This document shows positions 17,741 to 26,033 of a DNA stretch of 64,000 nucleotides, piece after piece. A program made the position numbers and the translations under genes. The notes beneath the pieces are model-generated. The model did not search any database. It saw nothing but the letters and a program-made list of their open reading frames with translations, and was not told the origin of the DNA. The first letter of the stretch is position 1. Each line of letters starts with the position of its first letter. Source of the DNA: Humitalea sp050632385 (GTDB lineage Bacteria > Pseudomonadota > Alphaproteobacteria > Acetobacterales > Acetobacteraceae); NCBI RefSeq assembly GCF_050632385.1, contig NZ_CP192599.1, positions 4,464,001 to 4,528,000 of the forward strand. The letters run 5' to 3'.

Positions 17741-18700
17741 ATGCACCGCCGCACCCTGTTCGCCGCCGCCCTGCTGCCCATCCCGGCCCTGGCGCAGGAG
17801 GCTTATCCCTCCCGCCCGATACGCGTGATGGTGCCCTTCGCGGTCGGCGGTATCACCGATGTCGTGGCGCGGGTGATGGCGGAACCGATGTCCATCAGCC
17901 TCGGCCGCCCCCTGGTGATCGACAACCAGGGTGGGGCGGGCAGCACGATCGGGGCCGCGGTGGTCGGGCGCGCGGCGCCGGATGGCTATACGCTGATGGT
18001 CGGCAGCGTCGGGCATACGGTGATGGACGTGCTCTATCCCAACTTCCCGTTCAAGCCGGCGCAGGATTTTGTCCCCGTGGCGCTGCTGGGGCGGCAGCCT
18101 TTTGTGGTGGCGGTGCATCCCTCGGTGCCGGCGACCAATATCGCCGAATTCCTGGCCTGGCTTCGCACCAAGGGGGCGGAAGCGAATTTCGGCACCGCCG
18201 GCATCGGATCGACCAGCCATCTGTCTGCCGAGTTGCTGAAATCCCTCGCGGGCGTGGATTTCACCGTCGTGCCCTATCGCGGCACGCCCCAGGCGGTGAC
18301 CGACCTGACGGCCGGCCGGGTCGATTTCATGGTGGATAGCCAGACCTTGCTGGCGCCGCTGATCGCCGATGGGCGGGTGCGGGGCCTGGCCGTGACCACC
18401 CCCGTCCGGTCCCGCCTGTTACCTGCACTGCCGACCTTGGCCGAGGCAGGTGTCACCGGTTACGACGCCTCGGCCTGGCAGGCGATCTATGTGCCGGCCG
18501 GCACGCCGGCGCCGATCCGCCAGGCGCTGGAGGCCACGGCCCTGCGCGCCCTGGCCGATCCGGCCATCCAGCGACGCATGGGGGACATCGGGGTCGACCC
18601 CTTCGCCGATGGTTCGGCGGCGGCCGCGCAGGCCTATCTGGAGGCCGAGGTCGTGAAATGGGCGGCACTGGTACGCGCCGCGGGGATTCGCGGAGGTTAA
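17741..18700 (+). CDS. Tripartite tricarboxylate transporter receptor (TctC/Bug family), periplasmic
   Basis: 319 residues with a short Tat/Sec-like leader (MHRRTLFAAALLPIPALAQ) and the Bug-family core YPSRPIRVMVPFAVGGITDVVARV, followed by NQGGAGSTIGAAVVGRAAPDGYTL. These receptors bind small carboxylates for TctAB permeases; no tctAB is present here. Orphan Bug genes are very common in beta- and alphaproteobacteria. It is divergent from the binding-protein gene at 17676. Confidence 0.88.
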   Translation: MHRRTLFAAALLPIPALAQEAYPSRPIRVMVPFAVGGITDVVARVMAEPMSISLGRPLVIDNQGGAGSTIGAAVVGRAAPDGYTLMVGSVGHTVMDVLYPNFPFKPAQDFVPVALLGRQPFVVAVHPSVPATNIAEFLAWLRTKGAEANFGTAGIGSTSHLSAELLKSLAGVDFTVVPYRGTPQAVTDLTAGRVDFMVDSQTLLAPLIADGRVRGLAVTTPVRSRLLPALPTLAEAGVTGYDASAWQAIYVPAGTPAPIRQALEATALRALADPAIQRRMGDIGVDPFADGSAAAAQAYLEAEVVKWAALVRAAGIRGG

Positions 18701-18772
18701 TGGGGCTTCGCCACCGGGCAAGCGGCTGCTACCCTGTTTGATGTAGGTTTCCCCGGAGTCGCCGCTTCAAAC

Positions 18773-19516
18773 ATGTCCGCCGCCCCGCAATCACACCTCG
18801 AACCCTTCCGCCTGCGGGGGGCGAATTTCAATTTGCTGGTGCTGCGGCTGCTGGACCCGCGTGCCGACATCGTGGTCCCCGCCATCGGCGACCAGTTCCG
18901 CCGCGCGCCGGGCATGCTGCGTCACGCCCCGGTCGTGATCGGGCTGGATGACCTGACCGCGCGCCCGGATGAGGTCAATTTTTCCGCCCTGGTCGCGGGT
19001 CTGCGCGAATTCGCCATCCTGCCGATCGGCACCACGGGCGGCACGGCCGAAATGCGCGCCGCCGCACAGGGCGCCGGGTTGGCAGCACTGCGCAATGCCG
19101 GGCACGATACCCCCCCGCCGGTGGCCCCCGAACCCGTCGCCGCCGTCGCACCGCCCCCAGCGGTGGCCCCGCCCGCCGAAGCGCAACGATCCGCCATGGT
19201 GGTGGACCAGTCGGTGCGGGCCGGGCAGCGCATCTGGGCCCAGGGCTGCGACCTGATCGTGACCGGCACGGTGAACCCGGGGGCCGAGGTCATCGCCGAC
19301 GGGCATATCCACGTCTATGGCGCATTGCGCGGCCGGGCCATCGCCGGCGGCACGGATAATACGCAGGCGCGCGTCTTCGCGCTGCAATTCGACCCCGAGC
19401 TCGTCTCGATCGCCGGCTTTTATGCGGTGCGCGACGGCTACGGCGACGCGCCCATGGGCCGTGCCTGCCAGGTGCGCCTGGTCGGTGAAACCATGCGCTT
19501 CGACAAGATCGGTTAG
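18773..19516 (+). CDS. minC: Septum site-determining protein MinC
   Basis: FtsZ polymerisation inhibitor of 247 residues. The N-terminal domain begins LEPFRLRGANFNLLVLRLLDP; a proline/alanine-rich linker (PPPVAPEPVAAVAPPPAVAPP) separates it from the C-terminal beta-helix that binds MinD (VRAGQRIWAQGCDLIVTGTVNPGAEVIADGHIHVYGALRGRAIAG). It is first in the minC-minD-minE operon. I see no strong promoter in the 72-bp gap before it. Confidence 0.95.
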   Translation: MSAAPQSHLEPFRLRGANFNLLVLRLLDPRADIVVPAIGDQFRRAPGMLRHAPVVIGLDDLTARPDEVNFSALVAGLREFAILPIGTTGGTAEMRAAAQGAGLAALRNAGHDTPPPVAPEPVAAVAPPPAVAPPAEAQRSAMVVDQSVRAGQRIWAQGCDLIVTGTVNPGAEVIADGHIHVYGALRGRAIAGGTDNTQARVFALQFDPELVSIAGFYAVRDGYGDAPMGRACQVRLVGETMRFDKIG

Positions 19517-19546
19517 TTCCAGCACATTTTCAGGGAGGCTTGGCGC

Positions 19547-20365
19547 ATGGCGCAGGTCGTGACGGTTACTTCGGGCAAGGGCGGCGTCGGCAAGACGACG
19601 TCCTCGGCTGCGTTTTCCACCGGCCTCGCGCAGCGTGGCAAGAAGGTCGTGGTCATCGACTTTGACGTGGGGCTACGCAACCTCGACCTCATCATGGGGG
19701 TCGAGCGGCGTGTGGTGTTCGATATCGTCAACGTCATCCAGGGCGAGGCGCGGCTGAACCAGGCGCTGATCCGCGACAAGCGGGTGGATACGCTGTCGAT
19801 CCTGCCGGCCAGCCAGACGCGGGACAAGGACGCGCTGAACCGCGACGGCGTGGCGAAGATCATCGAGGAACTGTCCAAGGATTTCGACTACATCATCTGC
19901 GACAGCCCGGCCGGGATCGAGAAGGGCGCGTTGCTGGCCCTGTATTTCGCCGATGCGGCCATCGTGGTGACGAACCCCGAAGTCTCCTCCGTGCGCGACA
20001 GCGACCGCATCCTCGGCGTCATCCAGTCCAAGTCCAAGCGGGCGGAGGAGAACCGGGATCCGGTGCGGGAACACCTGTTGGTCACCCGCTACGACCCGAT
20101 CCGCGTCGCCAAGGGCGAGATGCTGAAGCTGGAGGACGTGCAGGAAATCCTGGCCGTCCCCCTGCTCGGCGTGATCCCGGAGAGCGAGGCGGTGCTCAAG
20201 GCCTCCAACGCCGGCAACCCAGTCATCCTGGATTCGGAAACCTCGGCGGCGCAGGCCTATGCCGATGCGGTGTCGCGTTTCCTCGGTGAGGAAAAGCCGA
20301 TGCGCTTCATCGATACCGAGAAGAAGGGTATCTTCAGCCGGCTGTTCGGCGGGAGGGCGGCATGA
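19547..20365 (+). CDS. minD: Septum site-determining ATPase MinD
   Basis: 272 residues with the deviant Walker A TSGKGGVGKTTSS, the switch ICDSPAGIEKGA and a C-terminal amphipathic membrane-targeting helix (KKGIFSRLFGGR). MinD binds the membrane with ATP, recruits MinC and is released by MinE. The ribosome-binding site is CAGGGAGGC ahead of the ATG. The stop overlaps the minE start (ATGA). Confidence 0.97.
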   Translation: MAQVVTVTSGKGGVGKTTSSAAFSTGLAQRGKKVVVIDFDVGLRNLDLIMGVERRVVFDIVNVIQGEARLNQALIRDKRVDTLSILPASQTRDKDALNRDGVAKIIEELSKDFDYIICDSPAGIEKGALLALYFADAAIVVTNPEVSSVRDSDRILGVIQSKSKRAEENRDPVREHLLVTRYDPIRVAKGEMLKLEDVQEILAVPLLGVIPESEAVLKASNAGNPVILDSETSAAQAYADAVSRFLGEEKPMRFIDTEKKGIFSRLFGGRAA

Positions 20366-20637
20366 GCTGGCTCAACTTCTTCCGCGGGCGGCCGGAGCCG
20401 TCATCGGCGAATATCGCCAAGGAACGGCTGACGATGATCGTCGCCACCGGCGGCAACCGCCGCAACGGCGATGACTTCCTGCCGCGCATGCAGAAGGACC
20501 TGATGGAGGTCGTGCTGCGCTACGTGAACGTCGATCCGTCCAAGGTGAAGATCACGACCGAGCGTGGCAGCGACCTGTCCACCCTGGCGATCGAGGTCGA
20601 ACTGCCGCCGGCGGAGCAGATGCGCCGCGCCGGGTAG
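20362..20637 (+). CDS. minE: Cell division topological specificity factor MinE
   Basis: 91 residues, normal for MinE. The N-terminal amphipathic segment MSWLNFFRGR is followed by the MinD-contact stretch ANIAKERLTMIVATGG, and the C-terminal dimerisation domain has MQKDLMEVVLRYVNVD. Its start overlaps the minD stop, keeping the MinD:MinE ratio coupled. Confidence 0.96.
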   Translation: MSWLNFFRGRPEPSSANIAKERLTMIVATGGNRRNGDDFLPRMQKDLMEVVLRYVNVDPSKVKITTERGSDLSTLAIEVELPPAEQMRRAG

Positions 20638-20644
20638 CCCCACC

Positions 20645-21805
20645 ATGGCCACGACGCGCACGCAGGTCGCCATCATCGGGGCCGGCCCGGCGGGGCTGCT
20701 GCTGGGCCAGATGCTGCAACGCTCGGGGATCGATGCCACCGTCATCGAATCCCGGTCTCGCGCGCATGTCGAGGAACGCATCCGGGCCGGCGTGCTGGAA
20801 CAGGGCACCGCCGATACGCTGCGCGAATGGGGCGTGGGCGAGCGGATGGATCGGCAGGGCCTGGTCCATCACGGCATCGAATTGCGCTTCGAGGGTGTGG
20901 GCCATCGGATCGACCTGTCCGGGCTGACCGGGGGCAAGCACGTCACGGTCTATGGCCAGCATGAGGTGGTGCGCGACCTGATCGCGGCCCGTGTCGCGCC
21001 GCTGGTGTTCGAGGTGGCCGACACCGCCGTCCACGACATCGCGACCGAACACCCCTATGTCACCTATACGCAGGACGGCGTCGCGCATCGGCTGGATGCG
21101 GAGATCATCGCCGGTTGCGACGGCTTCCATGGGATTTGCCGCGCCGCCGTGCCGGACGCGCGTTTCTTCGACCGCAGCTACCCATTCGCCTGGCTCGGCA
21201 TCCTGGCCGAGGCGCCGCCGCCGACCGAGGAATTGATCTACGCGCGGCATGAACGCGGTTTCGCCTTGTCGTCGATGCGCAGCCCGACCCTGTCCCGGCT
21301 CTATCTGCAATGCCGGCCGGATGAGGACCTTGGCGCATGGTCCGATGCGCGGATCTGGGAGGAATTGCACCTGCGGCTCGGCACCGACCTGACACCCGGG
21401 CCGGTGCTGCAGAAGGGGGTCACGGCCATGCGCTCCTTCGTGACGGAACCGATGCGCCATGGCCGCCTGTTCCTGGCCGGGGATGCCGCGCATATCGTGC
21501 CGCCGACCGGGGCCAAGGGCATGAACCTGGCGGTGGCCGACATCCGCGTGCTGTTCCGCGCGCTGGAGGCGTTTTTCCGCAACGGCGACCAGCGGCTGAT
21601 GGAGGGCTATTCCGCCACCTGCCTGAAGCGCATCTGGAAAGCCCAGCGGTTTTCCTGGTGGATGACGTCGATGCTGCATCGCTTCGACGATGATGATGCC
21701 TTCGAGCATCGGGTGCAGGTCGCCGAACTCGACTACGTCTGCAGCAGCCGTGCCGCCATGACCACATTGGCCGAGAACTACGTGGGGCTGCCGCTGGACG
21801 TGTAA
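20645..21805 (+). CDS. pobA: 4-hydroxybenzoate 3-monooxygenase
   Basis: FAD-dependent aromatic hydroxylase converting 4-hydroxybenzoate to protocatechuate. 386 residues with the FAD motif IIGAGPAGLLLGQML, the class motif AGCDGFHG and the second FAD contact GDAAHIVPPTGAKGMNLAVAD. The ERIRAGVLEQGT stretch is typical of PobA. It begins 7 bp after minE, an unusual neighbour, and no pobR-like regulator or ring-cleavage genes are in the window. Confidence 0.92.
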   Translation: MATTRTQVAIIGAGPAGLLLGQMLQRSGIDATVIESRSRAHVEERIRAGVLEQGTADTLREWGVGERMDRQGLVHHGIELRFEGVGHRIDLSGLTGGKHVTVYGQHEVVRDLIAARVAPLVFEVADTAVHDIATEHPYVTYTQDGVAHRLDAEIIAGCDGFHGICRAAVPDARFFDRSYPFAWLGILAEAPPPTEELIYARHERGFALSSMRSPTLSRLYLQCRPDEDLGAWSDARIWEELHLRLGTDLTPGPVLQKGVTAMRSFVTEPMRHGRLFLAGDAAHIVPPTGAKGMNLAVADIRVLFRALEAFFRNGDQRLMEGYSATCLKRIWKAQRFSWWMTSMLHRFDDDDAFEHRVQVAELDYVCSSRAAMTTLAENYVGLPLDV

Positions 21806-21848
21806 CGGCCGCCTGCCTCATCCTTCCGCGGCATACGGGGGGCTGGGC

Positions 21849-23720
21849 ATGCTACGAGTCGCGGCCGTCGTGCTTCTGTTGTCGACACCGGCGATGGCGC
21901 ATGTGGTGCGCTTCGAGGAAACCTCGCGCACCGCTTTCCCCGCCAATTTCGGCGCCGGCGCGTATGTGGTGATCCAGGGTGTCGCGCATGGCGAACTGGA
22001 CCCCGCCGATCCGCGCAACGCCGTCATCGCCGATCTGGCCATCGCCCCGCGCAACGCCGCCGGCCGGGTAGAATACCGCAGCGAGGTCACGCTGCTGCGC
22101 CCGGCCGATCCCGCCCGCTTCAACGGCAGGTTGGTGCATGAGGTCACCAATCGCGGGCGCAAATTCCTCTTCGCCTACCTCTATGACGCATCGCTGCCGA
22201 ACCAGGCGGCGCTGAACGCGCTGGCGACGGAGGAGAGCGTCGGCCTCGGGCGCCCCCTGGCGGAAGGGGCGGCGATGGTGTGGAACGGCTGGGACCCCGA
22301 CGTGCCGCAGGGCGGCGGCAACCTGCGCCTGCAGGTGCCGGTCCTGGCCGGGCTGACCGCGACGATCCGCGATGAATTCGTCTTTGGCACGCGCCTGCCG
22401 GCGACCGCGACGACAGCGCCACTCTCCTATCCGCTGGCGCCGCCGGCAGCATTGCGGCTGACGATGCGCTGGACCCGGGCGCAGGCGCCGGTCGATGTGG
22501 CGTTCGAGGTCGCGGGGCCGCAGGCGATCCGCCTGCCTGGTGGCGGGCGTTTCGAAGCCGGTGCGATCTACGAGGCGACCTATGCCGCGCGCGACCCAAG
22601 GCCGCTGGGCATCGGCTTCGCCGCGACCCGGGACATCGCATCCTGGCTGCGCCATGGCGGCGCGCCGATGGCGGATCTACCGGTGCGCGGGGTGCTGGGT
22701 GTCGGGATTTCGCAGGCGGGGCGCTATCTGCGGCACCACATCGACCTGGGCATGAATGCCGATGAGGCAGGGCGCCGGGTATTTGACGGCGTGCTGGCGC
22801 ATATCAGCGGCGCCGGGCGCGTGTTCATCAACGAACGCTTTGCCCAGCCGAACCGGACCGCGACCTGGCACGAGGATTTTGCTTTTCCGGAACACTGGTT
22901 TCCGCTGGCGCGGGGCGCAGGCCGCGATCCCGCGACCGATCCGCTGGTGCTGGAGGTGAATACCTCCACCGAATACTGGCAGAAGGGCGCGGGCCTGACC
23001 CACACCACGCCCGATGCGACCGCCGACCTGCCGGAGGTCGCCGGCGCGCGGCATTACCTGGTGGCCGGCACGAAGCACGGCGGCCGCGCGGGCCAGGGCG
23101 TGGCGCCCGGCAATTGCGCCAACCCGAACAATCCGCATAGCGCGGGGCCGCTGCTGCGCGCGCTTCTGGTGGCGCTGGATGCCTGGGTGACCGAGGGGCG
23201 CGCGCCCCCACCCTCCCGCGTGCCGCGCCTGGCCGATGGCACGCTGGTTCCGGCCGAGACGGTCCTGGGCGGCTTCCCGCCCATCGCGCACCTGCCGCCC
23301 GGGGTCACGCCGATCGCGCCGGTCATCGACTGGGTCGCGGGCACGCGGCCCGATGTCGGCTGGCGGCCGCTGGTGCCGGCGGTGGATGCGGATGGCAATG
23401 AACGCGCGGGCGTGCTGCTGCCCGATATCGCCGTGCCCTTGGGCACCTATACCGGCTGGAACCTTTACCGCGCCGAAAACATCGCGCGCGAACCCTGCGA
23501 CCGCGAGGGCAGCTTCATGCCCTTCGCCCGCACCGATGCCGCCCGCGCCCCCGGCGACCCACGGCCCAGCGTCGCGGCCCGCTGGCCGACGCAGGCGGCC
23601 TTCATCGCAGCGACCCGCGCCGCCGGCGCCGATCTGGTGCGGGACAGGCTGCTGCTGGAGGAGGACGCCGCGGCCTATGTCCGCGGGGCCGAGGCCCTGG
23701 GCGCCGTCTGGCGGCCGTAG
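21849..23720 (+). CDS. Secreted alpha/beta-hydrolase-domain protein (Abhydrolase_10 type)
   Basis: 623 residues with a signal peptide (MLRVAAVVLLLSTPAMAH). The probable nucleophile is in VLGVGISQAGRYLRHH (GxSxxGR), and the conserved C-terminal block KHGGRAGQGV is seen. This family of large, uncharacterised exported hydrolases is frequent in soil alpha- and betaproteobacteria. Substrate unknown. The gene follows pobA by 43 bp and may be co-transcribed. Confidence 0.75.
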   Translation: MLRVAAVVLLLSTPAMAHVVRFEETSRTAFPANFGAGAYVVIQGVAHGELDPADPRNAVIADLAIAPRNAAGRVEYRSEVTLLRPADPARFNGRLVHEVTNRGRKFLFAYLYDASLPNQAALNALATEESVGLGRPLAEGAAMVWNGWDPDVPQGGGNLRLQVPVLAGLTATIRDEFVFGTRLPATATTAPLSYPLAPPAALRLTMRWTRAQAPVDVAFEVAGPQAIRLPGGGRFEAGAIYEATYAARDPRPLGIGFAATRDIASWLRHGGAPMADLPVRGVLGVGISQAGRYLRHHIDLGMNADEAGRRVFDGVLAHISGAGRVFINERFAQPNRTATWHEDFAFPEHWFPLARGAGRDPATDPLVLEVNTSTEYWQKGAGLTHTTPDATADLPEVAGARHYLVAGTKHGGRAGQGVAPGNCANPNNPHSAGPLLRALLVALDAWVTEGRAPPPSRVPRLADGTLVPAETVLGGFPPIAHLPPGVTPIAPVIDWVAGTRPDVGWRPLVPAVDADGNERAGVLLPDIAVPLGTYTGWNLYRAENIAREPCDREGSFMPFARTDAARAPGDPRPSVAARWPTQAAFIAATRAAGADLVRDRLLLEEDAAAYVRGAEALGAVWRP

Positions 23721-23761
23721 CGGTCGGTTTCTTGCATGCGATATCGCGCTGCTTCAGGAAA

Positions 23762-25348
23762 ATGCTCGTGAACCGTCCAAAATTGCTCGCCGCGGCCCTT
23801 GCGGGCCTGATGCTGCTGCCTGTCGCGCCACGACCGGCGCAGGCCCAGGATCTGCGCATCGGCCTGGCCGCGCTGTCGGGCTCGGTCGATCCGCATTTCT
23901 ACAATCTGGCCGCAAACCTGACGCTGGCGCTGCATGTCTTCGATCGCCTGGTGCAGCGCGGGGCGGATGCGTCGCTGCAGCCGGGGCTGGCGCAGTCCTG
24001 GACTCCGGTCTCCGACACCGTCTGGGCGTTTGCCCTGCGCCCGGGCGTGACCTGGCAGGATGGCCAGCCCTTCACCGCCGATGACGTCGCCTTCAGCCTG
24101 GCGCGCGCGCCCAATGTGCCGAACAGCCCGAGCAGCTTTGCCGGTTTTCTGCGCGCCATCGCGCGGGTGGAGGTGGTGGACCCGCTGACCGTCCACCTGC
24201 ACACCCATACCCCGGCGCCGAACCTGCCAGGTGACCTCGCCAACGTCGCCATCGTCTCGCGCCACGCGGGCGAGAATGCGACGACCGAGGACTACAATTC
24301 CGGCAAGGCCGCCATCGGCACCGGTCCCTATCGGCTGGTGCGCTTCGTCCGCGGCGACCGCGTGGACCTGGTGCGCAACCCGGCCTGGTGGGGGCAAGCG
24401 CCGGAATGGGAGACCGTCTCGCTACGCGCCATCCCCAATGCCGGGGCGCGGGTCGCGGCCTTGCTCGCCGGCGATGTCGACATGATCGACCAGCCGCCGC
24501 TGTCCAATGTGGAACAGTTGCGCGCCGACAACCGGGTGTCGGTCATCACGACGCAGGGGATGCGCATCATCTTCCTCGGCCCCGACGTGGACAAGCCTTC
24601 GACGCCGTTCGCCATGGACCTCGCGGGCCAGCCGCTGGCGGTGAACCCGATGCGCGACCGGCGAGTGCGGCAGGCGCTGTCGCTCGGGCTGAACCGCGCG
24701 GCGCTGGCGGAGCGGTTGATGAACGGCGCGGCGACCCCCACCGGGCAATGGATGCCGCCGGGCACGCCAGGCAGCATCGCCGATCTGCCTACCCCGACCT
24801 TGGACATGGACCGCGCGCGACGCCTCTTGGCCGAGGCCGGCTTCCCCCAGGGGTTCCGCCTGGTGCTGCACACGCCGAACGACCGCTACCCCAATGACGC
24901 GGCCCTGTCGCAGGCGATCGCGCAGATGTGGACGCGCATCGGCGTCGCGACGACGGTGGAGGCATTGCCGGGTTCGATCTACTCCCCGCGCGGGTTGCGC
25001 CATGAATTCGCGATGGGGCTTTGGGGCTGGAGCAACAACACCGCCGAAGCCGGCGGCGGGCTGGTCAATATCCTCGGCACCACCGACCGGGCCGCCGGGC
25101 GCGGTGTGTCCAACGTGACCGGGTATGCGAACCAGGCGATGGATGCGCTGACCGCGCGGGCCCTGTCCACGCTGGATGACGCGCAGCGCGCGACCCTGCT
25201 GGCCGATGCGGTGCGGCTGGCGATGGATGATGCGGCGGTGATCCCGCTGTTCCACCTGGTCAATGTCTGGGTCGCGCGGCGCGGGTTGGCCTATGACGCG
25301 CGCGCGGATGAACAGAGCTGGGCGGTGGGGGTGCGCAGCCGGCGCTGA
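23762..25348 (+). CDS. Peptide/nickel-type ABC transporter substrate-binding protein (SBP family 5)
   Basis: 528 residues with signal peptide MLVNRPKLLAAALAGLMLLPVAPRPAQA. Family 5 features: GSVDPHFYNLAANLTLALHVFDRLV, LRPGVTWQDGQPFTADDVAFSL, and a C-terminal half with the TGQWMPPGTPG segment. These bind peptides, opines or metal chelates for Dpp-like transporters; no permease or ATPase genes accompany it. I chose ATG 23762 over 23732 because the signal peptide begins there. Confidence 0.86.
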   Translation: MLVNRPKLLAAALAGLMLLPVAPRPAQAQDLRIGLAALSGSVDPHFYNLAANLTLALHVFDRLVQRGADASLQPGLAQSWTPVSDTVWAFALRPGVTWQDGQPFTADDVAFSLARAPNVPNSPSSFAGFLRAIARVEVVDPLTVHLHTHTPAPNLPGDLANVAIVSRHAGENATTEDYNSGKAAIGTGPYRLVRFVRGDRVDLVRNPAWWGQAPEWETVSLRAIPNAGARVAALLAGDVDMIDQPPLSNVEQLRADNRVSVITTQGMRIIFLGPDVDKPSTPFAMDLAGQPLAVNPMRDRRVRQALSLGLNRAALAERLMNGAATPTGQWMPPGTPGSIADLPTPTLDMDRARRLLAEAGFPQGFRLVLHTPNDRYPNDAALSQAIAQMWTRIGVATTVEALPGSIYSPRGLRHEFAMGLWGWSNNTAEAGGGLVNILGTTDRAAGRGVSNVTGYANQAMDALTARALSTLDDAQRATLLADAVRLAMDDAAVIPLFHLVNVWVARRGLAYDARADEQSWAVGVRSRR

Positions 25349-25389
25349 CGCGCTGGAAAGGGCCGAGGGTCGGCAGCCACGGGCGAGCC

Positions 25390-26019
25390 TTACGTCGGAC
25401 TCGCGGTCCCGACATGCCTTTCAAACACGATGAAGGCTTCGACCGCCGCCGCGATCATCGCGCTTCGGGCGTCGTCGGCCGCGCCCAGGGTTTCGATCGC
25501 ATCGCATAGGGCGCGCCACATGCGCCCATGCTGCGGTCCATAGCCCAGGAGGAAGCGTCGTCCGGCCACGTCGCCTGGCGGCAGCAGCCCGTCCAGGGAC
25601 CGCGCCAGGGCGAGCCCGCCCAGCCTCGAACCCTCACTGACATAGAGGTAGCCCATCGCGGCAGCGGCTGAAGGCGGTATCGGCAGGTCGCAGAATGCCG
25701 GCGGCTGTGGAAGCGTGGCCGGCGCATCGAGCGCTTCGAGATCCGCCAACAGCGCGCCGGATCGCCGACGCTCGGCAATATCGATGCCGTGCACGCTCAA
25801 GGTTGGCCCTTGCGCCAGCCGATCCTCGATGACGAAGTGAAATGCGAGGAACTGCCGCAGCAATGCGATGTAGTCGCCGCGCGACATGCTGCCCCCGGCA
25901 AGGCGGCGCAAGGCAGGAAGCTGGTGCAGCCGCTCATGGATCGTGCCCGTCGCCTGCCGCAATGCGTCGCGGACCGAACCATGCTCGTAGGATCCGGCGG
26001 AAACAGGCTGCGGCGGCAT
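25390..26019 (-). CDS. bphO: Biliverdin-producing heme oxygenase (BphO/HmuO type)
   Basis: 209 residues resembling heme oxygenases of bacteriophytochrome operons. The proximal heme-ligand histidine is in TGTIHERLHQLP, and the distal-helix region is MGYLYVSEGSRLGGLALAR. It opens heme to biliverdin IXalpha, the chromophore of the BphP encoded just upstream (14-bp gap). This makes the ppsR-bphP-bphO unit self-sufficient for a working photoreceptor. Confidence 0.88.
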   Translation of the reverse strand: MPPQPVSAGSYEHGSVRDALRQATGTIHERLHQLPALRRLAGGSMSRGDYIALLRQFLAFHFVIEDRLAQGPTLSVHGIDIAERRRSGALLADLEALDAPATLPQPPAFCDLPIPPSAAAAMGYLYVSEGSRLGGLALARSLDGLLPPGDVAGRRFLLGYGPQHGRMWRALCDAIETLGAADDARSAMIAAAVEAFIVFERHVGTASPT

Positions 26020-26033
26020 AATCCTGTCCAGGC